Of a DNA stretch of 64,000 bases, positions 48,146 through 57,174 are shown in pieces. The notes under the pieces are model-generated. The model was given only the letters and a program-made list of their open reading frames with translations. It did not search any database and was not told the DNA's origin. Made by a program: the position numbers and the translations under genes. The stretch is from Bradyrhizobiaceae bacterium PARB1 (GTDB lineage Bacteria > Pseudomonadota > Alphaproteobacteria > Rhizobiales > Xanthobacteraceae): positions 62,001 to 126,000 of the forward strand of contig NKIY01000002.1 in assembly GCA_002256345.1 (NCBI GenBank). Direction: 5' to 3'. The stretch's first letter is position 1; each line of letters begins with the position of its first letter.

Positions 48146-48760
48146 TTAGCGATCTGCCAGCGCCAGTTTTGCACCGAGAGCCGCGAAGGCGCCGGCAAAT
48201 GTCCGGCGCATCCAGGTCAATACGCGAGGGCGCGTGATGACGTGATTGCGGACCGCTGCGGCAAACAATCCATAGAGCGCGAAGACGACGAATGTCATCA
48301 GCATGAAGATGGCGCTGAGCAACAGCATCTGCGACAGCGGATGTGTTTCCTCGGTGCTGATGAATTGCGGCAGGAAGGCGAGGAAGAAGATCGACAGTTT
48401 CGGATTGAGGATATTGATCAGGATCGCCGTGGTCGTGACCTGCAGCGCGGATTGGCCGGAGAGACCGTCATTCTCGATCTTCAGTGTGCCATGCTCCTGC
48501 AGCGTCTTCCACGCCATGTAGAGAAGATAGGCGACACCGACATATTTGAAGATCTGGAACGCCAGCGCGCTCGTATGCAACAGTGCGGCAACGCCCAGGA
48601 TTGCTGCGGCCATATGGGGGATGATCCCCAGCGTGCAGCCGAAGGCGGCGACGATGCTGCTCCGTCCGCCGCGAGAGAAGCCGGTTGCCAGCGTATACAG
48701 TGCGCCGGTGCCGGGGGAGGCCACGACAATGAGCGACGTGATCAGGAATTCGATGGTCAT
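48146..48760 (-). CDS. LysE/RhtB-family amino-acid exporter
   Basis: A 204-residue membrane protein with six helices. The N-terminus MTIEFLITSLIVVASPGTGALYTLATGFSRGGRSSI and the NPKLSIFFLAFLPQFI segment are diagnostic of LysE/RhtB exporters, which expel amino acids such as lysine, homoserine or threonine. The substrate is not resolvable. It is convergent with the MFS gene and divergent from the FMN reductase, with a 252-bp gap upstream. Confidence 0.9.
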   Translation of the reverse strand: MTIEFLITSLIVVASPGTGALYTLATGFSRGGRSSIVAAFGCTLGIIPHMAAAILGVAALLHTSALAFQIFKYVGVAYLLYMAWKTLQEHGTLKIENDGLSGQSALQVTTTAILINILNPKLSIFFLAFLPQFISTEETHPLSQMLLLSAIFMLMTFVVFALYGLFAAAVRNHVITRPRVLTWMRRTFAGAFAALGAKLALADR

Positions 48761-49012
48761 GGTGGCCCTGTTTTATCGAAGGGCCGTGAGCATGTTCATT
48801 GCAGGCCGCCCGCGCAAGCCCGGTCTCAATTGACGTCCCGGCATTTGCGTCGAGGCGGCCACGTCGTCACGTAGTTGTGTATGTAATCGCTGCGCTGGAC
48901 CTTGGTCACTGGTTGAATGATGGGTTCATGCACTTGCATGGTTTGAGCGGATGGGCCAAAGAACCGACGTGTTGGCTCGCCTCCCAGCGGTGGCCATTTC
49001 AGGGGAAATTTC

Positions 49013-49567
49013 ATGACCACTCACCACGTTGCCGTCGTTGTCGGTAGCCTCCGCAAACAATCGTTTTCGCTCCGCGTCGCGCAGGCGCTCGCCAAGCTGG
49101 CGCCAGCTTCGCTGAAGCTCAACGTGGTGACGCTGAACGACCTGTCGTTCTTCAATCAGGATCTGGAAGCCAATCCGCCGGCCGACTGGCTCAAGTTCCG
49201 GGAGACGATCCAGGCGTCGGACGCTGTGATCTTTGTCGCGCCGGAATACAACCGGTCGATGTCGGGTGTGCTGAAGAACGCCATCGATGTCGGCTCGCGT
49301 CCCTATGGCAAGAGCTCGTTCCTCGGCAAGCCGACCGGCCTCGTGACCTCGTCGCCGGGCCCGATCGGCGGCCTTGGTGCGGCGCTGGCGCTTCGCCAGA
49401 CGCTGCCGGGCATCACCGGGCCGATCATGGGGCAGCCAGAAATCTATCTGAACGCCGTGGCTGACGCATTCGACGAGCATGGCGAGATCGCCAAGGAGTT
49501 GATCCGTCCGGTCTTGCAATCCTATATCGACGCCTTCGCCGCCTGGGTCGCGCTTCACAAGAAATAA
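49013..49567 (+). CDS. NADPH-dependent FMN reductase (flavodoxin-like)
   Basis: A 184-residue flavodoxin-fold reductase of the ChrR/YieF/ArsH-like family. FMN-binding segments: GSLRKQSFSLRVA at the N-terminus, APEYNRSMSGVLKNAIDV (about 81-98), and TSSPGPIGGLGA. Such enzymes reduce quinones, chromate or FMN. GGGGAAATTTC precedes the ATG. In the divergent gap a CATGCA-CT-TGCATG palindrome (48927-48940) is a possible operator. Confidence 0.9.
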   Translation: MTTHHVAVVVGSLRKQSFSLRVAQALAKLAPASLKLNVVTLNDLSFFNQDLEANPPADWLKFRETIQASDAVIFVAPEYNRSMSGVLKNAIDVGSRPYGKSSFLGKPTGLVTSSPGPIGGLGAALALRQTLPGITGPIMGQPEIYLNAVADAFDEHGEIAKELIRPVLQSYIDAFAAWVALHKK

Positions 49568-49583
49568 GCGCTTCGTTGCGCGC

Positions 49584-49619
49584 ACGGCCCGGTTGTTAGC
49601 CTCGCTTTAACCGGGCCGT
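49584..49619 (+). terminator. Terminator-like hairpin after FMN reductase
   Basis: ACGGCCCGGTT pairs perfectly (11 bp) with AACCGGGCCGT around a 14-base loop; CGCATTTT follows. It lies 16 bp after the reductase stop and 13 bp before ftsB. Confidence 0.65.
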
Positions 49620-49632
49620 CGCATTTTCAGGC

Positions 49633-49950
49633 ATGGTCAAACATACCCGCCTGAAATCGGTCCTGACCGGCCTCGCGCTCTATGCCGTGGCCGCGCTCCT
49701 GGTCAGTTATTTCGGCATGAACGCCTATACCGGCAAGTATGGCCTCAATGCGCGGCAGGAGCTCGACCAGGAGATCACCGCGCTGACCTCGGAGCTGGTG
49801 CAGCTCAAGAAAGAGCGAGCCAAGGCCGAACAGCGCGTGGCGCTGCTGCGCTCCGGCAGCCTTGATCCCGATATGCTCGATGAGCGAGTCCGCTGGCAGC
49901 TCGACTACGCGCATTCGCGCGATGTGGTCCGCGTCATCAAGCCGAACTGA
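49633..49950 (+). CDS. ftsB: Cell-division protein FtsB/DivIC
   Basis: A 105-residue bitopic membrane protein: short cytosolic start, one helix (about 13-30, ALYAVAALLVSYFGM), then a coiled coil (about 40-75, LDQEITALTSELVQLKKERAKAEQRVALL) and a conserved tail, LDPDMLDERVRWQLDY. FtsB joins FtsL and FtsQ at the division site. ftsB between eno and pdhA is the usual alphaproteobacterial order, here with an accessory block inserted after eno. Confidence 0.92.
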   Translation: MVKHTRLKSVLTGLALYAVAALLVSYFGMNAYTGKYGLNARQELDQEITALTSELVQLKKERAKAEQRVALLRSGSLDPDMLDERVRWQLDYAHSRDVVRVIKPN

Positions 49951-50230
49951 GATTCAGCAAACAGCGTTGTGAGTCGTTGCTGTGGAGAGCAACACAGCTG
50001 TGCGTGAATGCGATGGTTAGCTCTTCGTTGCCTCATATGGCGATGAAATGACAGCGTAGCTCATTTCTATTCCGGAAATTACAAGACGGCGCGCGATCGC
50101 GTTCGAATGTTTCACATTCTCGCTGCAGTGCGAAATAACGGTGTGGCATTCCGCGCGACGCAATCCCTTTCACGGCGCTGGCAGTTGGAGTAGGAAGAAC
50201 CTCACTTCCTCTCTCGCATCCGGAATTTTC
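49951..50230 (+). promoter_or_regulatory. Leader and presumed promoter region of the pdh operon
   Basis: A 280-bp gap, AT-richer than its neighbours. It holds a GTTGCT/AGCAAC stem (49976-49993) overlapping a perfect palindrome CACAGCTGTG (49993-50002), which could form alternative structures or bind a regulator. I see no convincing sigma-70 pair. An open frame from 50141 continues into pdhA but is not needed for the protein. Confidence 0.4.
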
Positions 50231-51256
50231 ATGGCCGCAACGAAGAAAAGCGCTCCCGCAGGGCAGGCATCGAGCAATGACGCCAAAACGTCACCGCCAG
50301 AGTTCACCCGCGATCAGGAGATGCGCGCACTGCGCGACATGCTGCTGATCAGGCGCTTTGAAGAGAAGGCTGGCCAGCTCTACGGCATGGGCGCGATCGG
50401 CGGCTTCTGCCACCTCTACATCGGCCAGGAGGCCGTCGTCGTCGGTATGCAGATGGCGCTCAAGGAAGGCGATCAGATCATCACCGGTTACCGCGATCAC
50501 GGCCACATGCTTGCTTGCGGCATGGATGCCAATGGCGTGATGGCCGAGCTCACGGGGCGCCGCGGCGGCTACTCCAAGGGCAAGGGTGGCTCGATGCACA
50601 TGTTCAGCCGCGAGAAGAATTTCTACGGCGGACACGGCATCGTCGGTGCGCAGGTCTCGCTCGGCACCGGTCTCGCATTCGCCAACCGCTATCGCGAGAA
50701 CGACAACGTCTCGGTCGCTTACTTCGGCGACGGCGCGTCGAACCAGGGCCAGGTCTATGAGAGCTTCAACATGGCGGAGCTCTGGAAGCTGCCGGTGATC
50801 TACGTCATCGAGAACAACCGTTACGCCATGGGCACCTCGGTGGTGCGCTCCTCGGCGCAGACGGATTTCTCCAAGCGCGGTGTGTCGTTCAACATTCCCG
50901 GTGAGCAGGTCGACGGCATGGATGTCCGCGCGGTGAAGGCCGCTGCCGACAAGGCGGTCGCCTGGTGCCGCGCCGGCAAGGGTCCGTACATTCTGGAAAT
51001 GCAGACCTATCGCTATCGCGGTCACTCGATGTCCGACCCCGCGAAGTATCGTACGCGTGAGGAGGTCGAGAAGATCCGACATGATCAGGATCCGATCGAG
51101 CAGGTGCGCAACCGCCTGCTGGAAGCGAAAGTCAGCGAGCAGGACCTGAAGACGATCGACGCCGAAGTGCGCGAGATCGTCAATGCGTCGGCCGACTTCG
51201 CCCAGAACGATCCCGAGCCGGATGCGTCCGAGCTTTACACCGACATCTACCGCTAA
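50231..51256 (+). CDS. pdhA: Pyruvate dehydrogenase E1 alpha subunit
   Basis: Thiamine-diphosphate-dependent decarboxylation of pyruvate, with E1 beta. The 341-residue product starts MAATKKSAPAG at ATG 50231. It has YGMGAIGGFCHLYIGQEAV, YRDHGHMLACG, and the ThDP motif GDGASNQGQVYESFN, with the regulatory-loop YRYRGHSMSDP. The N-terminal 30 residues are low-complexity, typical of alphaproteobacterial PdhA. pdhB follows after 33 bp. Confidence 0.97.
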   Translation: MAATKKSAPAGQASSNDAKTSPPEFTRDQEMRALRDMLLIRRFEEKAGQLYGMGAIGGFCHLYIGQEAVVVGMQMALKEGDQIITGYRDHGHMLACGMDANGVMAELTGRRGGYSKGKGGSMHMFSREKNFYGGHGIVGAQVSLGTGLAFANRYRENDNVSVAYFGDGASNQGQVYESFNMAELWKLPVIYVIENNRYAMGTSVVRSSAQTDFSKRGVSFNIPGEQVDGMDVRAVKAAADKAVAWCRAGKGPYILEMQTYRYRGHSMSDPAKYRTREEVEKIRHDQDPIEQVRNRLLEAKVSEQDLKTIDAEVREIVNASADFAQNDPEPDASELYTDIYR

Positions 51257-51289
51257 GAAGCGCGCAAGCTAGAGCGATCCGGAGTTACT

Positions 51290-52684
51290 ATGGCAATTCA
51301 AGTGCTGATGCCCGCGCTGTCTCCCACGATGGAAAAGGGCAACCTTTCGAAGTGGCTGAAGAAGGAAGGCGACACCATCAAGTCCGGCGATGTCATCGCC
51401 GAGATCGAGACCGACAAGGCGACGATGGAAGTCGAAGCGACCGATGAGGGGACGCTCGGCAAGATCCTGGTGCCGGAAGGCACCGCGGACGTCGCGGTCA
51501 ACACGCCGATCGCAGTGATCGTCGCCGAAGGCGAAGACGCCTCTGCGGCCAGCGCGGCCGCGCCGGCCAAGCAGGAGAAGGCGGAAGCCGCGCCTGCCGA
51601 AGCGAAGTCGGAAGCCAAGGCCGAAGCTCCGAAAGCTGAGGCTGCCCCGGAAGCGCCGAAGACCGCGCTGCTGCCCGATCCGGATATTCCGGAAGGCACC
51701 GAGATGGTCACCATGACCATCCGTGAAGCGCTGCGCGATGCCATGGCCGAGGAAATGCGCCGTGACGCCGACGTGTTCGTGATGGGCGAGGAAGTCGCCG
51801 AATATCAGGGCGCCTACAAGGTTACCCAGGGCCTGCTGCAGGAATTCGGCGCCCGCCGCGTCATCGACACGCCGATCACCGAACACGGTTTTGCCGGTGT
51901 CGGCGTCGGTGCGGCCATGGCCGGCCTGAAGCCGATCGTCGAATTCATGACCTTCAACTTCGCCATGCAGGCGATCGATCAGATCATCAACTCCGCTGCC
52001 AAGACGCTCTACATGTCCGGCGGCCAGATGACCTGTCAGATGGTGTTCCGCGGCCCCAATGGCGCCGCCGCCCGCGTCGCCGCCCAGCACAGCCAGGACT
52101 ACTCGGCCTGGTACTCGCAGATCCCCGGTCTCAAGGTGATCGCGCCGTCGAACGCCGCCGACTACAAGGGCCTGCTCAAGGCTGCGATCCGCGATCCCAA
52201 CCCGGTGATCTTCCTCGAGCATGAAATGCTCTACGGGCAGTCCGGCGAAGTGCCGAAGCTCGACGACTACGTGTTGCCGATCGGCAAGGCGAAGATCGTG
52301 CGCGCCGGCAAGGACGTCACGCTGATCTCGTGGTCGCATGGCATGACCTACACGCTGAAGGCCGCCGAGGAACTCGCCAAGGAAGGCATCGAGGCCGAGG
52401 TCATCGACCTGCGCACGCTGCGTCCGCTCGACAGCGAGACGGTCATCGAGTCCGTGAAGAAGACCTCGCGCGCCGTGACGGTGGAAGAGGGCTGGCAGCA
52501 GAACGGCGTTGGCGCCGAGCTCGCCGCGCGCATCATGGAAGGCGCGTTCGACTATCTCGATGCGCCGGTGACGCGCGTGTCGGGCAAGGATGTGCCGATG
52601 CCCTATGCCGCCAATCTCGAAAAGCTCGCGCTGCCCTCGGTGGCCGAGGTCGTCGCTGCCGCCAAGGCGGTCTGCTATCGCTAA
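51290..52684 (+). CDS. pdhB: Pyruvate dehydrogenase E1 beta subunit with lipoyl domain
   Basis: A 464-residue subunit with an extra N-terminal lipoyl domain (1-80), lipoyl Lys43 in [12 protein letters not shown], followed by an alanine/glutamate/proline/lysine linker (about 85-135) and the transketolase-type E1 beta core (about 145-464: [31 protein letters not shown]). The lipoyl-E1 beta fusion is a known alphaproteobacterial trait. The domain is almost identical in sequence to that of pdhC downstream, suggesting a duplication. Confidence 0.97.
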   Translation: MAIQVLMPALSPTMEKGNLSKWLKKEGDTIKSGDVIAEIETDKATMEVEATDEGTLGKILVPEGTADVAVNTPIAVIVAEGEDASAASAAAPAKQEKAEAAPAEAKSEAKAEAPKAEAAPEAPKTALLPDPDIPEGTEMVTMTIREALRDAMAEEMRRDADVFVMGEEVAEYQGAYKVTQGLLQEFGARRVIDTPITEHGFAGVGVGAAMAGLKPIVEFMTFNFAMQAIDQIINSAAKTLYMSGGQMTCQMVFRGPNGAAARVAAQHSQDYSAWYSQIPGLKVIAPSNAADYKGLLKAAIRDPNPVIFLEHEMLYGQSGEVPKLDDYVLPIGKAKIVRAGKDVTLISWSHGMTYTLKAAEELAKEGIEAEVIDLRTLRPLDSETVIESVKKTSRAVTVEEGWQQNGVGAELAARIMEGAFDYLDAPVTRVSGKDVPMPYAANLEKLALPSVAEVVAAAKAVCYR

Positions 52685-52701
52685 CGCTGGGGAAGGCTGA
52701 C

Positions 52702-53007
52702 ATGGCCGGTCCGAAGGAACAGTCGCTGCCGCCGGATGTCGAGGGACGCGAGGACGCAACCGAAGTGTTGCGTGCTTTCGTCGTCGATGGCGGGTTGTCG
52801 ATCGCGTTCATGCGCGCCTTCGAGGACCCGGAAATGTGGGGCATGCTGCTGGTCGATATCGCGCGCCACGCCGCGCGCGCCTATGGGCGCGAGAGCGAAT
52901 TCACCGAGGACGAGGCGCTGCGCCGCATCGTCGATATGTTCGAATCCGAGATTGCTCGTCCGACCGACATGGGCGCCACCACGCCGCGGTCGCAACAAGG
53001 TCACTGA
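52702..53007 (+). CDS. DUF5076 domain protein in the pdh operon
   Basis: A 101-residue soluble protein. Start ATG 52702 (GGGGAAGG before it), stop 2 bp before pdhC. Sequence features: [42 protein letters not shown] and an acidic C-terminal helix ([16 protein letters not shown]). It fits the DUF5076 family, small proteins of unknown function found beside pdh genes in alphaproteobacteria. The conserved position suggests a role with the pyruvate dehydrogenase complex, but no activity is known. Confidence 0.8.
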   Translation: MAGPKEQSLPPDVEGREDATEVLRAFVVDGGLSIAFMRAFEDPEMWGMLLVDIARHAARAYGRESEFTEDEALRRIVDMFESEIARPTDMGATTPRSQQGH

Positions 53008-53009
53008 CA

Positions 53010-54365
53010 ATGCCGATTAACATTCTGATGCCTGCGCTGTCGCCCACGATGGAGAAGGGCAACCTTGCCAAGTGGCTCAAGAAAGAGGGCGACAAGGTCA
53101 AGTCCGGCGACGTGATCGCGGAGATCGAGACCGACAAGGCGACGATGGAAGTCGAAGCCGTCGATGAAGGCACGATCGCGAAGATTTTGGTCGCAGAAGG
53201 CACCGCCGACGTACCGGTGAACGACGTCATCGCGATCCTCGCCGCCGACGGCGAGGACGTGAAGGCGGCCGCGAGCGGCGGCGGTGCGCCGAAGGCCGAG
53301 GCGAAGCCCGAGCCAAAGGCGGAAGCCAAATCAGAAGCCAAGCCCGAGCCGAAGGCTGAAGCCAAGCAGGAGGCACCGAAGCCGGCCGCTGCGCCAGCGC
53401 CCGCTCCGGCGGCTGCAGCCAGCAATGGCGCCCGCGTGTTCTCGTCGCCGCTGGCCCGTCGTCTTGCCAAGGAAGCCGGAATCGATCTCGGCCGGATCAA
53501 CGGCACCGGCCCGCGCGGCCGCGTGGTGGCAGCGGATGTCGACAAGGCCAAGTCCGGTGGCGCGTTGAAGGCGCCCGCGGCCGGTGCTGCCGCGGCTTCT
53601 GCGGGCGCTGTCGGTGCACCCGCGATGTCCGATCAGGCGATCCTCGGCCTGTACGAGCAGGGCTCCTACGAGACCGTGCCGCATGACTCCATGCGCCGCA
53701 CGATCGCGCAGCGTCTCACCGCTGCGACCAATTCGATGCCGACCTTCTATCTCACCGTCGATTGCGATCTCGGCAAGCTCTCCGCCGCCCGCGAGGAGAT
53801 CAACGCCGCCGCCGGCAAGAATGCCGAAGGCAAGCCGAACTACAAGCTGTCGGTCAACGACTTCGTCATCAAGGCGATGGCGATCGCGCTGCAGAAGATC
53901 CCGGAAGCCAATGTGTCGTGGACGGAAGCTGCGATGCTGCGCCACAAGCATTCCGACATCGGCGTCGCCGTTGCGCTGCCATTCGGCCTGATCACGCCGA
54001 TCATCCGCAGTGCCGAGATCAAGACGATTTCGCAGATCTCCAACGAGATGAAGGAACTCGCCGCGCGCGCCAAGGCGAAGAAGCTGAAGCCGCATGAATA
54101 TCAGGGCGGCGCGTCATCGGTCTCGAACCTCGGCATGTTCGGCATCAAGGATTTTACCGCGGTGATCAATCCGCCGCAGTCCTCGATCCTCGCGGTCGGC
54201 ACCGGCGAGGAGCGGGCGGTTGTGCGCAATGGCCAGATCGTCGCCGCGACCATGATGAGCGTGACTCTCTCCTGCGACCACCGCGCCATCGACGGCGCGC
54301 TCGGTGCGGAGCTGATCACGGCGTTCAAGAAGCTGATCGAAAATCCCGTGATGATGGTGGTTTAA
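53010..54365 (+). CDS. pdhC: Dihydrolipoyllysine acetyltransferase (E2 of PDH)
   Basis: Core of the pyruvate dehydrogenase complex, moving the acetyl group to CoA. The 451-residue product has a lipoyl domain (1-80, Lys43), a Lys/Glu/Ala/Pro linker, a peripheral-subunit-binding domain (about 143-180, [19 protein letters not shown]), a second linker, and the catalytic domain (about 220-451) with the active-site pair His424 and Asp428 in [11 protein letters not shown] 53010 lies 2 bp after the DUF5076 stop. The gene ends just before the repeat that flanks the DUF559 gene. Confidence 0.96.
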   Translation: MPINILMPALSPTMEKGNLAKWLKKEGDKVKSGDVIAEIETDKATMEVEAVDEGTIAKILVAEGTADVPVNDVIAILAADGEDVKAAASGGGAPKAEAKPEPKAEAKSEAKPEPKAEAKQEAPKPAAAPAPAPAAAASNGARVFSSPLARRLAKEAGIDLGRINGTGPRGRVVAADVDKAKSGGALKAPAAGAAAASAGAVGAPAMSDQAILGLYEQGSYETVPHDSMRRTIAQRLTAATNSMPTFYLTVDCDLGKLSAAREEINAAAGKNAEGKPNYKLSVNDFVIKAMAIALQKIPEANVSWTEAAMLRHKHSDIGVAVALPFGLITPIIRSAEIKTISQISNEMKELAARAKAKKLKPHEYQGGASSVSNLGMFGIKDFTAVINPPQSSILAVGTGEERAVVRNGQIVAATMMSVTLSCDHRAIDGALGAELITAFKKLIENPVMMVV

Positions 54366-54375
54366 GGATTCTTGT

Positions 54376-54437
54376 TTCCCTCTCCCCTTGTGGGAGAGGG
54401 TGGATCGGACGCGAAGCGGCCGAGACGGGTGAGGGGT
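54376..54437. repeat. Intergenic repeat, left copy flanking the DUF559 gene
   Basis: TTCCCTCTCCCCTTGTGGG at its outer end and GGTGAGGGGT at its inner end, the same element as at 24263-24402. Its inner end supplies the GTGAGGGG that acts as the ribosome site of the DUF559 ATG at 54438. Confidence 0.85.
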
Positions 54438-54866
54438 ATGCACCAGCCTGTGTCCTATCAGAAGCGCGCCTTCGCAAAATCGCTGCGCGTGAATGCGACC
54501 GAGACTGAAAAGACACTGTGGCGCCTGCTGCGATCTCGCCGTCTGACTAATTTAAAGTTTCGCCGGCAAGTGCCGATCGGTCCGTGGATCGTCGATTTCG
54601 TGTCGTTCGAATGTCGCCTGATCGTCGAAGCCGATGGCAGTCAGCATGTGGAAAGCGAGCGCGATGAGAAACGTGACCGTGATCTAACCGAACGAGGCTT
54701 TCGCGTTCTACGGTTTTGGAACAACGATATTCTGAAACGCTCGGATCAGGTGCTCGAAGCCATCTATGACGCAGCCCAGAATTACCCCTCACCCGTCTGC
54801 GCGCCAACGGGCGCGCATCCACCCTCTCCCACAAGGGGAGAGGGAAGAAAAGAAGCAAGCGAGTAA
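54438..54866 (+). CDS. DUF559 (Vsr/MutH-like nuclease fold) protein
   Basis: A 142-residue protein of the DUF559 family, related to very-short-patch-repair-type endonucleases. Core motifs: RVNATETEKTLWRLLRSR, FRRQVPIGPWIVDFVSFE with the acidic Asp, LIVEADGSQH (Glu-x-Asp) and FRVLRFWNNDIL. ATG 54438 is set directly after the repeat end. The last 28 residues ([14 protein letters not shown] and around) are encoded by the right-hand repeat copy, so they are probably not functional. It interrupts the pdh operon, ending 3 bp before lpd. The role (DNA repair, defence or mobility) is unknown. Confidence 0.85.
   Translation: MHQPVSYQKRAFAKSLRVNATETEKTLWRLLRSRRLTNLKFRRQVPIGPWIVDFVSFECRLIVEADGSQHVESERDEKRDRDLTERGFRVLRFWNNDILKRSDQVLEAIYDAAQNYPSPVCAPTGAHPPSPTRGEGRKEASE
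54783..54846. repeat. Intergenic repeat, right copy flanking the DUF559 gene
   Basis: Inverted copy of 54376-54437: starts TACCCCTCACCCG and ends CTCCCACAAGGGGAGAGGGAA. It is read through as the C-terminal codons of the DUF559 ORF. Confidence 0.85.
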
Positions 54867-54869
54867 CCC

Positions 54870-56288
54870 ATGTCCGACAATTCCTTCGACGTCGTCGTCA
54901 TCGGCTCCGGTCCCGGCGGCTATGTGACGGCCATTCGTGCCGCGCAGCTCGGCTTCAAGACGGCCATCGTCGAGAAGGCCTATTTCGGCGGCATCTGCAA
55001 CAATTGGGGCTGTATCCCGACCAAGGCGCTGCTGCGCTCGGCGGAAATGTATCACGCCTTCCAGCATGCCAAGGATTACGGCCTGTCCGCCGACAACGTC
55101 TCCTTCGACATCAAGGCCGTCATCGCGCGATCGCGCGGCGTCGTGAAGCGCCTCAATGGCGGCGTCGAATTCCTGATGAAGAAGAACAAGATCACCGTGA
55201 TCTGGGGCGAGGCCACGCTGGACGCGCCCGGCAAGTTCTCGGTGAAGAAGTCTCAGGCCGAGGCGCCGAAGGGCGCGCTGGGCGAGGGCAGCTACACCGC
55301 AAAGCACATCATCGTCGCCACCGGTGCGCGCCCGCGCGTGCTGCCGGGTCTCGAGCCCGACAAGAAGCTTGTCTGGACCTATTTCGAGGCGATGAACCCG
55401 GACAAGATGCCGAAGTCGCTGCTGGTGGTCGGCTCCGGCGCCATCGGCATCGAATTCGCTTCGTTCTATCGTTCCTTCGGCGCCGAAGTGACGGTGGTCG
55501 AAGTGCTGCCGCAGATCCTGCCGGTGGAGGACGCCGAGATCGCCGCCTTCGCCCGCAAACAATTCGAGAAGCAGGGCATCAAGGTCCTTGCTAACACCAA
55601 GGTCACAAAACTCGACAAGAAGGCCGACAGCGTCGTCGCGACCATCGATGACGGCAAGAAGCCGGTGACGCAGGAATTCGACCGCGTCATTTCCGCGGTC
55701 GGCGTGGTCGGCAATATCGAAGGCTTCGGCCTCGAGAAGCTCGGCGTGAAGACCGAGCGTGGCTGCATCGTCATCGACAAACATGGCAAGACCAATGTCC
55801 CTGGCATCTATGCCATCGGCGACGTCGCCGGTCCCCCGATGCTGGCCCACAAGGCCGAGCATGAGGGCGTGATCTGCGTCGAGGCCATCAAGGGCATGAA
55901 CCCCCATGGCATGGACAAGACGCTGATCCCGGGCTGCACCTATTGCCACCCGCAGATCGCCTCGGTCGGCCTCACCGAAGCCAAGGCCAAGGAAGCCGGC
56001 AAGGACATCCGCGTCGGTCGCTTCCCCTTCGTGGCCAATGGCAAGGCCATTGCCCAGGGCGAGGATCAGGGCATGGTGAAGGTGATCTTCGACAAGAAGA
56101 CCGGTCAGCTGCTTGGCGCTCACATGGTCGGCGCCGAGGTCGTCGAGATGATCCAGGGATTCGTGGTCGCCATGAACCTCGAGACGACGGAAGAAGAGCT
56201 GTTCCACACCATCTTCCCGCATCCGACCATCTCGGAGACGATGAAGGAAGCGGTGCTGGACGCCTATGGACGCGTTCTGAACACCTGA
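54870..56288 (+). CDS. lpd: Dihydrolipoyl dehydrogenase (E3 of PDH)
   Basis: Reoxidises dihydrolipoamide with FAD and NAD+. The 472-residue product has the FAD-binding GSGPGGYV (12-19), the redox disulfide Cys43/Cys48 in GICNNWGCIP, the NAD-binding VVGSGAIGIEFASFY, and the C-terminal FPHPTISE that holds the His-Glu acid-base pair. The CNNWGC form of the redox motif, in place of CLNVGC, is typical of PDH-linked alphaproteobacterial E3. It closes the pdh operon after the DUF559 insertion. Confidence 0.96.
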   Translation: MSDNSFDVVVIGSGPGGYVTAIRAAQLGFKTAIVEKAYFGGICNNWGCIPTKALLRSAEMYHAFQHAKDYGLSADNVSFDIKAVIARSRGVVKRLNGGVEFLMKKNKITVIWGEATLDAPGKFSVKKSQAEAPKGALGEGSYTAKHIIVATGARPRVLPGLEPDKKLVWTYFEAMNPDKMPKSLLVVGSGAIGIEFASFYRSFGAEVTVVEVLPQILPVEDAEIAAFARKQFEKQGIKVLANTKVTKLDKKADSVVATIDDGKKPVTQEFDRVISAVGVVGNIEGFGLEKLGVKTERGCIVIDKHGKTNVPGIYAIGDVAGPPMLAHKAEHEGVICVEAIKGMNPHGMDKTLIPGCTYCHPQIASVGLTEAKAKEAGKDIRVGRFPFVANGKAIAQGEDQGMVKVIFDKKTGQLLGAHMVGAEVVEMIQGFVVAMNLETTEEELFHTIFPHPTISETMKEAVLDAYGRVLNT

Positions 56289-56303
56289 GCCGGACCAGAT
56301 GCT

Positions 56304-56373
56304 GTCATTCCGGGGCGCGCCGCAGGCGTGACCCCGGAATCTCCGCGCGCTCAGCTCCGCGCCGCGGAATGAC
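56304..56373. repeat. 70-bp intergenic repeat after lpd
   Basis: Ends are near-perfect inverted repeats: GTCATTCCGGGGCGCG on the left and CGCGGAATGAC on the right, with ACCCCGGAATCT inside. Elements with the sequence GTCATTCCGGGGCGCG are common in bradyrhizobial genomes, by memory. Likely an REP-like element at the end of the pdh transcript. Confidence 0.7.
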
Positions 56374-57145
56374 GCGTATGACCATGGTTGCCCTTGCGCA
56401 ACGCCTGTGTCGTCTGCGCCACAGTTCCTCAAGATTTAACCCTGTCAACCTGTGGTGTCCGCAACCGCCGCTATTTAGCCACACGCCTTCGTGAGATCAT
56501 TTGTCGTCAGCCAGAAGGCTGGACGCTTCGAGATCGGCGGGATGTCAGTGGGATTTTCCCGGATCCTTGGAGCGGCCTGAGAAACCAGGTTCACGATGAA
56601 CGTCGGGACGAACATCAAGTCGCAGATGCCGGGTCGCCAAGGGGCGACGGGTGGCCAGCGACCGTTCGTGATCGGACACGATTCGATATCCAAATCTCTC
56701 GAAGTCTTCAAAAAGACTCCGTTTATCTCCGGTTTGCACGCAATCAGCCGTGATGTCGTCAAAGACATACCGGACATTGTCAGCGTCCCGTTGCTGACAA
56801 CAACAAGACTCGATCAGGACGTCCCGCAGGACTTCGTTATCGCGGGCCGGGCGATTGCAGAGAGTTCGACGGTCGTGAAGCCATATCCCCACCAGAGCGT
56901 TTTTCGTTCTGCCGACGAGTGGACAGCCGCTGGCGGCGATGCCGTCGGACTGAGGGGGAAACAGGCGACGATGGTCCCGTCAGGGACGGGGATTTCTAAC
57001 GGAAAGTTGACCGACAGCCCATTTGATGCGCGCACGTCCAAGCCTCTGGCTTGCGCGACCAACCACCTGTCACCAACGCACCAGACTGTTGCGCACCAAG
57101 TAGAATTGACCAGTGCGGGCGCCTTGAGCCCTTCGGGCGGCGACC
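56374..57145. other. 772-bp region without a recognisable gene
   Basis: Between lpd and the exoR-like gene. It has lower GC than the flanks and no family-like frame. One open frame (56596-57174) has moderate codon bias but no known domain and is listed separately. No hairpin terminator with a T run is clear. Confidence 0.6.
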
Positions 57146-57174
57146 ATGAGAACCATAATTATGCGGATATTTGA
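56596..57174 (+). CDS. Open frame of uncertain reality, 192 residues
   Basis: ATG 56596 with a weak CAGG before it. The product starts MNVGTNIKSQMPGRQG and includes FVIGHDSISKSLEVFKKTPF and DIVSVPLLTTTRLDQD, but I recognise no domain, signal peptide or membrane helix. Third-position GC is lower than in the core genes. It overlaps the exoR-like start by 29 bp. It may be an orphan gene, a degenerate remnant, or a chance frame. Confidence 0.25.
   Translation: MNVGTNIKSQMPGRQGATGGQRPFVIGHDSISKSLEVFKKTPFISGLHAISRDVVKDIPDIVSVPLLTTTRLDQDVPQDFVIAGRAIAESSTVVKPYPHQSVFRSADEWTAAGGDAVGLRGKQATMVPSGTGISNGKLTDSPFDARTSKPLACATNHLSPTHQTVAHQVELTSAGALSPSGGDHENHNYADI

Noticed and set aside
54789-56432. A 547-codon open frame antisense to lpd
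   Set aside because: lpd is a clear dihydrolipoyl dehydrogenase; the antisense frame reads the repeats and intergenic DNA at both ends.
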